From the NCBI RefSeq assembly GCF_900625025.1, contig NZ_LR130578.1, positions 1-64,000 of the forward strand: a DNA stretch of 64,000 nucleotides, written 5' to 3'. The position numbers and the translations under genes are program-made. The stretch's first letter is position 1. Each line of letters opens with the position of its first letter. This document shows positions 48,969 through 56,651 of the stretch, piece after piece. The notes beneath the pieces are model-generated. The model was not told the DNA's origin, searched no databases, and saw nothing but the letters and a program-made list of their open reading frames with translations. Origin of the DNA: Lachnoclostridium sp. Marseille-P6806. Lineage in GTDB: Bacteria; Bacillota; Clostridia; Lachnospirales; Lachnospiraceae.

Positions 48969-49019
48969 AAAAGGGCCCCGCTCCGGGTTAGCTGTCCTGT
49001 TTTTCCCGAAATAGAGCCC
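48969..49019 (-). terminator. Intra-operon hairpin between binding-protein and permease genes
   Basis: On the minus strand GGGCTC..CGGG pairs with CCCG..GGGCCC and is followed by TTTTATACTT. A leaky terminator or 3' stabiliser here would give the binding protein higher levels than the permeases, as is common for such operons. Confidence 0.6.
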
Positions 49020-49061
49020 GCCATGTCACTTAAAAACCATTATTAAGATTTTGTGTAATCC

Positions 49062-50453
49062 TTAGTTGCCCATCAGATCATTGTAGTTATCTGCCACAAT
49101 GCCAACTGCCTCTTCTTTAGCGGAAGCGGGATCGCCATCTGCAAGGAAAGTATCAACAGAATCGGTCATAACGGACCACATACCGGAAGGAAGATACTCA
49201 CGATCGAAGAAATTGTCATAGAACAGATCGCCATCGAACTGAGTCTGAGCTTCCTTAAATGCATCTGCAGTATAAGCTGCATCTGTGCCACTCTCAACCT
49301 CTGTATCTGTCAGCGCCGGGATACCACCATCGATCATAACAATCTGAGATGCAATTTCAGGCTGAGCGAGGTACGCAAGAAGCTGCTTGCACTCATCAGC
49401 ATACTCTGTATCTTTCCAGATGCCGAAGCAGGAAAAGTTGCCTTCGCCGGTACCAAAGTAAGAAGGAGCATCTTCAGCAACAGACGGATAAGGAAGAATA
49501 CCAATGTTGGCATCTTTATTCAGTATACGGATCTGAGGAATATTCTCTGTTGAGAACAGTGTAAATGCACCATCGCCGTTAGCGAGTGCCTGCAGGACCT
49601 GATCTCTTTTACCGGATACATAATCGTCATTGATCCAGCCATTCTCATACCATGTCTGAATAAGATCGAAAGCTTCTGTATGCTGTGTCCAATCCCAGGA
49701 GCCATCCTTCAGGGATTCTCTGTTAGCTTCTGCATCTGCTACACCATCATTGGTGTACTCAGTCGGCCAGAGGCCTTCAAGTGTATAGGAATCATAAGCA
49801 TCCGTCAGAACCATTTCGATAGGTGTCTTGCCGGAATCAGCGATCTTCTGGCATGCATCATTGAAATCATCCCATGTACGGATATCAGCAATTTCAACGC
49901 CTGCTGCGTCAACAACATCCTTGTTATACATAATGGATGCAACGGCCTGCGTAATAGGCAGGATGAACAGCTCCCCGTCATCATTGGTAATAACGTCCTT
50001 CAGACCGGAATCAATCTTCTCTACCCAAGGCTGATCGGAAATATCCATCATATATTCGCTATACCGGATAAGTGACCATCCGTGAGTAACCCACATATCC
50101 GGAAGATCGTTGGAGGCCATCTTTGTCTTCATGGCAGATTCGTAGTCGCTGCCAAGATTATTAACAGTTACCTGAATGTCTGTTTCTTCTGTGAAATCAG
50201 CAATGATCTGCTGGAATACAGCGTAATCATCTGTTGTAAGGTTATACGCCAGCTCGATGCTTCCTTCCGGAGCCTTTGCCTCTTCGGTTGCTGCCGCATC
50301 ATCTGCCTCAGCTTCTGCTGCAGTAGTCTCTGCTGCTGCGGACTGAGTTGTTGCCGTGCTCGAAGATCCGGAGCTTCCGCACCCTCCAAGTGAGAGGACC
50401 ATCGTCCCTGCCAGCACGGAGCTGATTGCCTTTACTGCTAATTTCTTTTTCAT
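49062..50453 (-). CDS. Extracellular sugar-binding lipoprotein
   Basis: A 463-residue SBP family 1 lipoprotein. Signal: MKKK, hydrophobic core, lipobox LGGC with Cys25; then a Ser/Thr/Ala/Glu-rich linker of about 35 residues. The mature domain opens SIELAYNLTTDDYAVFQQII. It is the first gene of the operon SBP-MalF-MalG-GH36, so an alpha-galactoside is the expected ligand. AGAGGA precedes the ATG. It is only generally similar to the SBP at 573. Confidence 0.93.
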   Translation of the reverse strand: MKKKLAVKAISSVLAGTMVLSLGGCGSSGSSSTATTQSAAAETTAAEAEADDAAATEEAKAPEGSIELAYNLTTDDYAVFQQIIADFTEETDIQVTVNNLGSDYESAMKTKMASNDLPDMWVTHGWSLIRYSEYMMDISDQPWVEKIDSGLKDVITNDDGELFILPITQAVASIMYNKDVVDAAGVEIADIRTWDDFNDACQKIADSGKTPIEMVLTDAYDSYTLEGLWPTEYTNDGVADAEANRESLKDGSWDWTQHTEAFDLIQTWYENGWINDDYVSGKRDQVLQALANGDGAFTLFSTENIPQIRILNKDANIGILPYPSVAEDAPSYFGTGEGNFSCFGIWKDTEYADECKQLLAYLAQPEIASQIVMIDGGIPALTDTEVESGTDAAYTADAFKEAQTQFDGDLFYDNFFDREYLPSGMWSVMTDSVDTFLADGDPASAKEEAVGIVADNYNDLMGN

Positions 50454-50503
50454 ATAATTTTCCTCTCTTTCTTTACGCCGTTTTGGGCATTTTTTTACGA
50501 TAC

Positions 50504-50513
50504 TGAAATTTCA
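50504..50513. promoter_or_regulatory. TGAAATTTCA palindrome upstream of the binding-protein gene
   Basis: A perfect 10-bp palindrome 50 bp before the start codon, sharing GAATTTC-like sequence with the direct repeats at 50708-50737. Candidate regulator site. The rest of the 323-bp AT-rich gap (50454-50776) holds no gene. Confidence 0.35.
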
Positions 50514-50670
50514 TTCGTTTTTTTTATACTTTATGAGCCAATAAAGCGGAAATTTCTAAAAGATATTATTAATTATATACAAACGCTCGTTGCGTTTTTC
50601 GCTTTTCTTTCGTTAATGCACACATTTATTGCAATGACCACGCATTTATCCGGTCAATTATTAACATTTT

Positions 50671-50700
50671 TTGCTTTTATGTGTATTATTCCAATATAAT
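50671..50700 (+). promoter_or_regulatory. Promoter of the AraC-type regulator gene
   Basis: Plus strand TTGCTT (50671-50676), 18-bp spacer, TATAAT (50695-50700), 77 bp before the start codon. Confidence 0.6.
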
Positions 50701-50707
50701 AACTATG

Positions 50708-50737
50708 GACTGAATTTCAGAGTTTTGACTGAATTTC
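50708..50737. repeat. Tandem GACTGAATTTC repeats after the regulator promoter
   Basis: GACTGAATTTC at 50708-50718 and 50727-50737, 19 bp apart, starting near the predicted transcription start. A third degenerate copy (GGATTTCATT) follows. Placement suggests autoregulation by the AraC protein. Confidence 0.6.
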
Positions 50738-50776
50738 GCTGGATTTCATTAATTATTTATATGTAAGGTAAGTAAG

Positions 50777-51646
50777 ATGCTGTATGAAAACAAACTCGAT
50801 TCTTATTTTATTGTTAATGAGAAAACATCTCTGCAATATCCTTTACATATTCACAGATATATAGAAATCGTTCACGTTATCGAGGGAAAACTGGATATGC
50901 AGATAGGCCCGGTACGGCATATCCTTAATCAGGGAGATATCGCATTTATCTTTCCTAATATTGCACATGATTACCATACTCTTTCCGATGATGCACACAC
51001 CAGTCTTAATATAGTTAATTGTTCTTTGGAACTTCTACCACTTTATAAAATGAAACTTGAAGGGTACTATCCTCATATTCCTGTTATTAGAAATGACAAT
51101 ATTCCTGATGATCTCAATTGGATTGAAAACAGGCTTAATCATATTCCAAGAGCACTATTGACTGGCGAACTGGTCGGTTCTCTGATCTCTGCCGGATTCT
51201 GTTTTGCTTTTCCTTATCTTAGACCCATGCCGGTGGATCAGAGTGTGAATAAAGAACTTTCCACTCGCATCATTTCCTATATCGGTGATCACGCTTTGGA
51301 AAATCTGTCACTGGATTCACTTTCCAGACAATTCGGAATCGGGCGATACGCCCTGTCCAGAATATTTTCAAATATTCTCGGGACGAACCTTGCCGGTTAT
51401 ATTAATTCTCAGCGAATTAATTATGCTAAATTTCAACTTCTGAACACTGAAAAGGATATTTCAACGGTCTGTTACGAATGTGGATATCATAATCAACAGA
51501 CCTTTAATCGCATTTTCAAAAAAGTAACCGGTATAAATCCAACAACATATCGAAAACTGCATAGTGGACTCCTTTACCCGTCAAACCTGACCGCTCTTCT
51601 GCCCGGACAAGGCCAGATCACTTCTCAGGATTCCAGTACAGGCTGA
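50777..51646 (+). CDS. AraC-family regulator with cupin sensor domain
   Basis: A 289-residue regulator: N-terminal AraC-type cupin (PLHIHRYIEIVHVIEGKLDM, NQGDIAFIFPNIAHDYHT) that binds a sugar, and a C-terminal double-HTH domain (LSLDSLSRQFGIGRYALSRIF; CGYHNQQTFNRIFKKVTGINP). It is divergent from the SBP-permease-GH36 operon, which it most likely activates in the presence of the alpha-galactoside. Confidence 0.92.
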   Translation: MLYENKLDSYFIVNEKTSLQYPLHIHRYIEIVHVIEGKLDMQIGPVRHILNQGDIAFIFPNIAHDYHTLSDDAHTSLNIVNCSLELLPLYKMKLEGYYPHIPVIRNDNIPDDLNWIENRLNHIPRALLTGELVGSLISAGFCFAFPYLRPMPVDQSVNKELSTRIISYIGDHALENLSLDSLSRQFGIGRYALSRIFSNILGTNLAGYINSQRINYAKFQLLNTEKDISTVCYECGYHNQQTFNRIFKKVTGINPTTYRKLHSGLLYPSNLTALLPGQGQITSQDSSTG

Positions 51647-51673
51647 GCTATAATAAAAGAACAGTCGCTTTTA

Positions 51674-51706
51674 AAGTGGGACAGGGGACGGTTCTATGCC
51701 CCACTT
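51674..51706. repeat. REP-like palindrome, copy 2
   Basis: AAGTGGGACA pairs with TGCCCCACTT (one mismatch) around a core with ACGGTTCTATG, shared with 44820-44848. It lies 28 bp after the AraC gene, at the right edge of the galactosidase cassette. Confidence 0.7.
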
Positions 51707-51766
51707 TCTGATTGTTTGCGCAAAATGAACGGTGGTTGCAGAATAATTTCCCTGGTCATAGGGCGC

Positions 51767-52066
51767 TTATAAGGGAAAAGCGGAGCTATGCCGTCGTCGA
51801 TCAGCATTGATCTCGATCTCCAGCTGCTTTTCGCAGAAGAGAGCTCCCTGATGGACAAGCTTCTTCTCGGCCTTTTTATTATTAGCGCACGCCTTCACAC
51901 GGGTGGAATCAATAAAGATGCCTTTTGTATCGATGAGATGATGGCTGTAGCATTCTTCAAAAACTCTTACTTCAATCTCTTTGATTATTTGACGCATGCT
52001 TCGAATACCGTAGAGATACTGGATGATGGGAATCTCAATAAGGACGAGAGGATCCATGCAAAGCAT
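51767..52066 (-). pseudogene. Decayed IS1182-family transposase fragment
   Basis: A 99-codon remnant: MDPLVLIEIPIIQYLYGIRS with MRQIIKEIEV, then directly FIDSTRVKACANNKKAEKK and CEKQLEIEINADRR. Both blocks are typical of IS1182-type DDE transposases, but the stretch between them, the N-terminus and the C-terminal catalytic part are missing. No terminal inverted repeats were identified. It marks past mobile-element activity between the galactosidase cassette and the prophage. Confidence 0.7.
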
Positions 52067-52550
52067 CTGGCTCCTATTTCACGGATGCGAATTCACAATA
52101 TACGATCGCAACATATTGAAGGTGTAATTCATGATGCGGATATCAAAAAAAAGGATTGCCGAGCACAGTATTTCGGACATCACCGAGCAGGTTTAATAGG
52201 AGTATTGAGGAGCTGAAAAGGGAAATAGAGAAGATTCAGATATAAAACAAGGGGAGCACCGCTAAGATGCAATCCCCATGTTTTATCGCTTATATTTGTC
52301 ACCTACGTGTTAGCTACACGGCGTTTTCCACACGTTCTCATAGCTTCTAACCCGCGCATTTACGCCATTTCTCAGAACTTACCTGCCTCCGCGGCCTGTT
52401 GCACGGAAACAGCCGTGCTCACGGTCATACCCACCATCGGGTTGTTTCCCATTCGCATTATTGTAATCCATCAATAGATAATGGCGTACACTGTAGGCTT
52501 TGGAAGTTCTAAGATGCTTTGAGTATAGCACGCAATTTTAATAAAAGCGA
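52067..52550. other. Non-coding junction between IS relic and prophage
   Basis: No full gene. A short plus-strand tail (RFNRSIEELKREIEKIQI then stop, ending about 52245) looks like the end of a lost protein. At 52372-52452 (minus) there is a 26-codon frame starting MGNNPMVGM with no clear ribosome site and several nested hairpins (GCACGG/CCGTGC at 52401-52418; ACCC/GGGT). The prophage attachment site should lie in this stretch but no partner copy is in the window. Confidence 0.4.
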
Positions 52551-53306
52551 CTACTTTTTAATTAAATATTCTTCTGCGCAATATCCAGTTTTTGCATTGG
52601 CAATGCTATTGGTAGAGATATACAGCCAAGCGTTCCCATTCTTATCAATCTTATAGTAGCCGTACCAAATTACAACTTCACCCGGACGAAGCGTACCAAC
52701 AATGCGATTACCAGCGTTATCCTTGGTGTCTGTACGCATATTAAGGAACGATGTTACCTTTGCCGGGTCCACAGCAAATCGTACTCCCTTTGCGGCAGAA
52801 CTGTTAAAATAGGTTGCCCCAGAAGTCACAACCTGAGCCGTATTAGTCTTATCAATACTCTCTTCTTTATACCTCAGCACACAGTCCCACGGGTAGTTTC
52901 TATATCGTCTGATGAGGAACTCTCTTCCGGTCTGATCACCAGTAAGCCCGTTAATAGCTCTCCCATTTTCATTAATGGATGCTTCTACTTCTTTCATTCC
53001 ACCACAGAACATAGCCGTATGATGTCTCTTATTTAACAATACATCTCCCCGTCTCAGTCCTTTTCCAGTAGCCAGATTGATCGAGCTGGTAATATCCGCA
53101 AAGCCACATTTCATAAACACACTATACATATTGCCAGTATATGTAGCACCTTTAGATTTAACCGCAACTCCAGCCTGCTCCCATGCTGTGATTATAGCAC
53201 TGGAACAGTCATAGTCAGGCCCCCAACGATGAATTTGGTCATAACCATGAGAGTCATCATTAGCGGTGCGCTCCATCCAAGATATAGCCGATTCAATCTT
53301 GCTCAT
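52551..53306 (-). CDS. Phage endolysin (Amidase_5/NlpC-P60-like with SH3-like domain)
   Basis: A 251-residue peptidoglycan hydrolase. The N-terminal catalytic half has DYDCSSAIITAWEQAG (nucleophile Cys34) and RRGDVLLNKRHHTAMF (His), the pattern of phage peptidoglycan amidohydrolases of the CHAP/NlpC-P60 fold. The C-terminal 75 residues (FLNMRTDTKDN..VGTLRPGEVVIW) look like a bacterial SH3 cell-wall-binding domain. No signal peptide; release depends on the holin encoded just upstream (14-bp overlap). AGAGGAG site. Confidence 0.85.
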   Translation of the reverse strand: MSKIESAISWMERTANDDSHGYDQIHRWGPDYDCSSAIITAWEQAGVAVKSKGATYTGNMYSVFMKCGFADITSSINLATGKGLRRGDVLLNKRHHTAMFCGGMKEVEASINENGRAINGLTGDQTGREFLIRRYRNYPWDCVLRYKEESIDKTNTAQVVTSGATYFNSSAAKGVRFAVDPAKVTSFLNMRTDTKDNAGNRIVGTLRPGEVVIWYGYYKIDKNGNAWLYISTNSIANAKTGYCAEEYLIKK

Positions 53307-53541
53307 CCTCAGTCTCCTCTGTAGACGCCATCATCCCCTGCCCAAGTGCTCTGGATGCATCAGCCCATCCCTCTGCAAAAATGTATGCAATCAATGCACC
53401 AAACGCCATAATAATAGACGTAACCTGCGCTGCCGATGCTTCTGGTACGTTAAACGCTGTCAAGATTGCGCTAACAAACGCTACCACTGCGAACCAAAAC
53501 TTTCTTGAAGTAAACTTACGAATCATATCCGCTTTTGTCAT
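53293..53541 (-). CDS. Phage holin-like membrane protein
   Basis: An 82-residue protein with a charged N-terminus (MTKADMIRKFTSRKFW), two hydrophobic segments (about 16-30 and 39-55) and a polar acidic tail. Size, topology and place directly before the endolysin gene support a holin. AAGGAGG precedes its start. Confidence 0.8.
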   Translation of the reverse strand: MTKADMIRKFTSRKFWFAVVAFVSAILTAFNVPEASAAQVTSIIMAFGALIAYIFAEGWADASRALGQGMMASTEETEDEQD

Positions 53542-53807
53542 CCTAGACCTCCTTCGTCTGTTACATCGTCTAAATCAATAATTTCAATATCATCTATTTG
53601 AGATTGTTCTGCCTCTGGTTGAGGTTTTTTCTTTATTTTGATCACTGCGGCAAGTAATAGCTCTATTGCGGATATTGGAATCATTACGCTTTCTAAAGTT
53701 GTCGGTTCTGTATTAAATAAACACCACCCAACAAAGAAAATTGTGCCCCAGAGTTCCATATGTATAACAGCGATAATTAATATGTAGTCCAGTTTGTTTA
53801 GCTTCAT
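53538..53807 (-). CDS. Small phage membrane protein
   Basis: An 89-residue protein with two hydrophobic helices (YILIIAVIHMELWGTIFFVGW; MIPISAIELLLAAVIKI) and an acidic tail rich in Ile/Asp. Overlaps the holin start by 4 bp and has AAGGA before ATG 53807. Not recognised; could be a second holin or antiholin of the lysis cassette. Confidence 0.7.
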   Translation of the reverse strand: MKLNKLDYILIIAVIHMELWGTIFFVGWCLFNTEPTTLESVMIPISAIELLLAAVIKIKKKPQPEAEQSQIDDIEIIDLDDVTDEGGLG

Positions 53808-53825
53808 GACTCTAATTCCTTTATA

Positions 53826-53858
53826 AAATAAAAAGGCCCTCCGATTTCCCGAAGAGCC
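53826..53858 (-). terminator. Terminator upstream of the holin-endolysin genes
   Basis: On the minus strand GGCTCTTCGG pairs with TCGGAGGGCC (ten pairs including wobbles, GAAA loop), followed by TTTTTATTTTA. It ends the transcript of the preceding small genes, or attenuates entry into the lysis genes. Confidence 0.75.
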
Positions 53859-53917
53859 ATAAACCCCAGCCTGCGCGCTAGCCGAGAGTTTTGTCATTTT
53901 TCATTGCAACTGCGGAC

Positions 53918-54190
53918 TTACATCCCTACCTTGATGCACCTGTTTTCCCACTTCTTGTAGGCGTCAAGATACAGCTCGCTTTTGTCTCCATTAAAAGTCA
54001 GTTCGTAGTACATACCGTCCGAAACAGTTGTGCTGAGCAGCGCTTTCCAGTTCTGCAGCGCCTTACACATCCAGACGACGAAAACATCCTCTGTCGTAAT
54101 GTTTCCGTTTTTGTCAGTCGCATCTTTGCGATTATTGAAGTACTCTGCCACTTTACCTTTGCACAACTCAACAAATTTTTTATCCGTCAT
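53918..54190 (-). CDS. DUF6275-like phage protein
   Basis: A 90-residue soluble protein (KFVELCKGKVAEYFNNR, then VWMCKALQNWKALLSTTVSD, then a C-terminal YLDAYKKWENRCIKV). The pattern fits DUF6275, small phage proteins found between tail fibre and lysis genes; function unknown. AAGGAGAG site. Confidence 0.75.
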   Translation of the reverse strand: MTDKKFVELCKGKVAEYFNNRKDATDKNGNITTEDVFVVWMCKALQNWKALLSTTVSDGMYYELTFNGDKSELYLDAYKKWENRCIKVGM

Positions 54191-54208
54191 GTCTTTTCTC
54201 TCCTTTTC

Positions 54209-54316
54209 TTACTCATCCATATACCGGACGCCTGCGACGATCACGCAGGTCCCGATCACCAGCACAGTTATGATTATTAGTGCAAGTGCACCAGTTACAA
54301 TTACTACAGCAGTCAT
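54209..54316 (-). CDS. 35-residue single-span phage membrane peptide
   Basis: MTAVVIVTGALALIII opens a 35-codon frame with one long hydrophobic helix and an acidic end (YMDE). AAGGG stands 8 nt before the ATG, and the gene fits exactly between its neighbours (12 and 18 bp gaps). Probably a real lysis-associated or membrane-targeting peptide. Function unknown. Confidence 0.65.
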   Translation of the reverse strand: MTAVVIVTGALALIIITVLVIGTCVIVAGVRYMDE

Positions 54317-54328
54317 ATATACGCCCTT

Positions 54329-54853
54329 TCATATAAACGCATCATTTTTAAGACATTGCTCATATGTTTTCTTAATCAGCCTAATAGACGCAGTTGCTTT
54401 GGAATTAGGAAATTTGGGATGATCGATACAAAACTGCTCGTATCTTGTTATGGCTTCTAAGACTTCATTAAAACCCTCTTCAGAATGACGTAAGCCGACT
54501 CGTATCTCATCGGCAAACCGAATAATTTGGCTCCTCCAGAGTTCTACCTTATCAATATCTCGATTTTGGTTAATAAGTTTTATTTCAGCTCGTATGCCAC
54601 TATCTGTTTTATTCATTTCTATCCTTAACTTCTCGACATCTGAGCGTATTTTTTCCTGTTGTTGAATTATATCTGCATTTAAGGATTTACCAATTGCGCG
54701 ACCTATCATCGACCACGGGTATACTGGCAATTTACTATACTGAAGAATTGTAAGTACAATAATAAATACAATTAACCAGAGCAAAACTCGGTTGCCGAAT
54801 TGTGGCCCTGTTATATAATTAATTAAGTTTTGATAAAAATCCCATTCTGTCAT
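54329..54853 (-). CDS. Phage membrane protein with coiled coil
   Basis: A 174-residue protein: a transmembrane helix at about 22-38 (RVLLWLIVFIIVLTILQY), then a long charged coiled-coil segment (about 60-110) and a helical C-terminus (ITRYEQFCIDHPKFPNSKA). Not assigned to a family. GAGGG before the ATG. Its place between tail fibre and lysis genes suggests a role in lysis timing or superinfection exclusion, which is only inference. Confidence 0.65.
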   Translation of the reverse strand: MTEWDFYQNLINYITGPQFGNRVLLWLIVFIIVLTILQYSKLPVYPWSMIGRAIGKSLNADIIQQQEKIRSDVEKLRIEMNKTDSGIRAEIKLINQNRDIDKVELWRSQIIRFADEIRVGLRHSEEGFNEVLEAITRYEQFCIDHPKFPNSKATASIRLIKKTYEQCLKNDAFI

Positions 54854-54871
54854 CTAGTCCCTCATCTATAT

Positions 54872-54900
54872 AAAAAGAGCCGCCAAACTAATGACGACTC
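54872..54900 (-). terminator. Terminator at the end of the tail gene operon
   Basis: On the minus strand GAGTCGTC pairs with GGCGGCTC (wobbles included; 54877-54884 with 54893-54900), then TTTTTATA. It closes the tape-measure-to-fibre operon 26 bp past the fibre stop. Confidence 0.75.
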
Positions 54901-54925
54901 TTGGTGCGAAATATAACAAGTATAG

Positions 54926-55651
54926 TTATGCGTAATAGATCAAATATGCGTCACAATAGGTGTACCACTCCCACTGCCTCCAACCACTGCCATTCCAATA
55001 TTGGCGATTAGCGGCATAAGGGCAATATACAATAGCATTACTCCCCGATAATGTTGACGATACCGCGCTACCACCACCTGCACTGAAATTTATGAAATTA
55101 GTCTGACTATACCATGACAGACCAGCGTTTCTAAGAACAATGTTGTCTGCTGTAATACCATACTGGATATAGTCGGTTATATCAAAGGTATATGCTTTAT
55201 TTCCAGACCACGTCCCCTGACCACTTGGAAGAGGATTTGTTCTACACTCCCCGAGCTTCACCACATGAAGCGATCTTGCCGTATACCCAGCTTTATATGA
55301 CTCTGACTCAGTGTTTACTCTTCCATCAGCATGATCCACGCCATCTTGCCATCGGGCATCGTACTCAGACTTTGAATATAATTCATTATCTACTACAATC
55401 TCCGGATACCCGTTTGAAGTCTTATTAATATACCCACCGGATGGTACTAATATGTTGGTTTTACCCTCAGATGATCTAGCCCAACTGATTGCGTTTGTTG
55501 TTGCTTCATGCACTGGTAGCTGCCCGTCAACAACCTCATCATTTGAATCTGCGGTGAGGCCAGTGTAACCAGATAATAGTAATTCTCTTGTAATGGTTAC
55601 GTCCGACGATGATACACTCCCACCAATCGGTTGCATTAAAACTTCACCCAT
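54926..55651 (-). CDS. Phage tail fibre / receptor-binding candidate
   Basis: A 241-residue protein rich in Ser, Gly, Asn and Tyr. The middle has a YDARWQDGVDHADGRVN / SYKAGYTA spacing that is common in phage baseplate fibres, and the C-terminus is aromatic and Gly/Ser-rich (beta structure likely). AAAGGAG precedes the ATG. As the last structural gene of the tail operon it is a good candidate for host-surface binding. Confidence 0.65.
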   Translation of the reverse strand: MGEVLMQPIGGSVSSSDVTITRELLLSGYTGLTADSNDEVVDGQLPVHEATTNAISWARSSEGKTNILVPSGGYINKTSNGYPEIVVDNELYSKSEYDARWQDGVDHADGRVNTESESYKAGYTARSLHVVKLGECRTNPLPSGQGTWSGNKAYTFDITDYIQYGITADNIVLRNAGLSWYSQTNFINFSAGGGSAVSSTLSGSNAIVYCPYAANRQYWNGSGWRQWEWYTYCDAYLIYYA

Positions 55652-55652
55652 T

Positions 55653-56639
55653 TTAGACTCCTTTTATTTTCAGAGAGATTGTCGTTACTGGCTTTTTATA
55701 CGTATAAAATGTCACCGAATCGGTAGTTACAGTCCCATATCCGCAAGCAACAGCATTATACGCTCTCAAATAAGCTTTTTGTGCGTCGGTATCCATAGCG
55801 GCGTTCACATTTCCATGAATTTCAATAATACTGTCGTTCATAGCTCCCGGAAGAGATACTGTCTGGTGATAACGCCCATCGCTCTCTTCCCAGTTGTCTT
55901 TTGATAAAGTAACTTCAGTTACACTACCTAGCTTTTCAATCTGAAGTTGCAAATTCCCGGCGACATCACCACTAAGATTATGCTTAATATTGGCAAACCA
56001 CGCGCTCCAATGCTCCTGTGCAAGGCCAGTATAAGTCGCTAACTCTTCGTACTTTGATCTAAAAGCATCGGTCTGATTACTAAATTCTTCTCGCCATTGG
56101 GCATTCCATTGCTGAAGCAACTGGTCGGCATTGATGGTTTTAAGAGGCGCGGTTACATAAGGACACGTGGAAGTCCCAACATAGTTTGTTATATCAGAAT
56201 CATTAATTGCTGTTGTTTCATCAGTATTTTTAACATAAACATCGGCAATCTTGTGATAAAACACCTCAGTAGTATCTTCCAATGTAGGCGGCAACGGATC
56301 TTTTTCAGCCATTCCTTTAATCACTTTTATTTCGTTACGCCGATAATCAAGAGCATGATTAACTTCTAGCACAATAGAATCAATTCTATGAAGTGGTGCT
56401 ATCTGCTTGTCGATGTCTAGAATCAACTTTGAATCATTCACAGTCCAAGTGTGATTAAACCAAGCCCTACCAGTATCCACAGTGACGCTCATCCCATCTC
56501 CTGCTGCTACATTAAACCGGTTTGCAATGGTCATATACACACCATCCTCGATAATTCCGTCAAAGATACTGGACATCTGATCGGCGTTGTATTTCCGGTC
56601 ACCGTTTTGTGAATTAAAAAAGCCATATGTTAGAGCCAT
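55653..56639 (-). CDS. Phage baseplate/upper fibre protein
   Basis: A 328-residue structural protein. The N-terminus (MALTYGFFNSQNGDRKYNADQMSSIF) and the early segment with DTGRAWFNHTWTVND are typical of siphophage baseplate proteins that follow the tail spike; a helical middle (about 170-230) and a C-terminal beta domain follow. ATG 56639 is used since AGAGGTG fits it; an upstream TTG is too close. One base before the next gene. Confidence 0.72.
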   Translation of the reverse strand: MALTYGFFNSQNGDRKYNADQMSSIFDGIIEDGVYMTIANRFNVAAGDGMSVTVDTGRAWFNHTWTVNDSKLILDIDKQIAPLHRIDSIVLEVNHALDYRRNEIKVIKGMAEKDPLPPTLEDTTEVFYHKIADVYVKNTDETTAINDSDITNYVGTSTCPYVTAPLKTINADQLLQQWNAQWREEFSNQTDAFRSKYEELATYTGLAQEHWSAWFANIKHNLSGDVAGNLQLQIEKLGSVTEVTLSKDNWEESDGRYHQTVSLPGAMNDSIIEIHGNVNAAMDTDAQKAYLRAYNAVACGYGTVTTDSVTFYTYKKPVTTISLKIKGV

Positions 56640-56651
56640 ATACAATCACCT

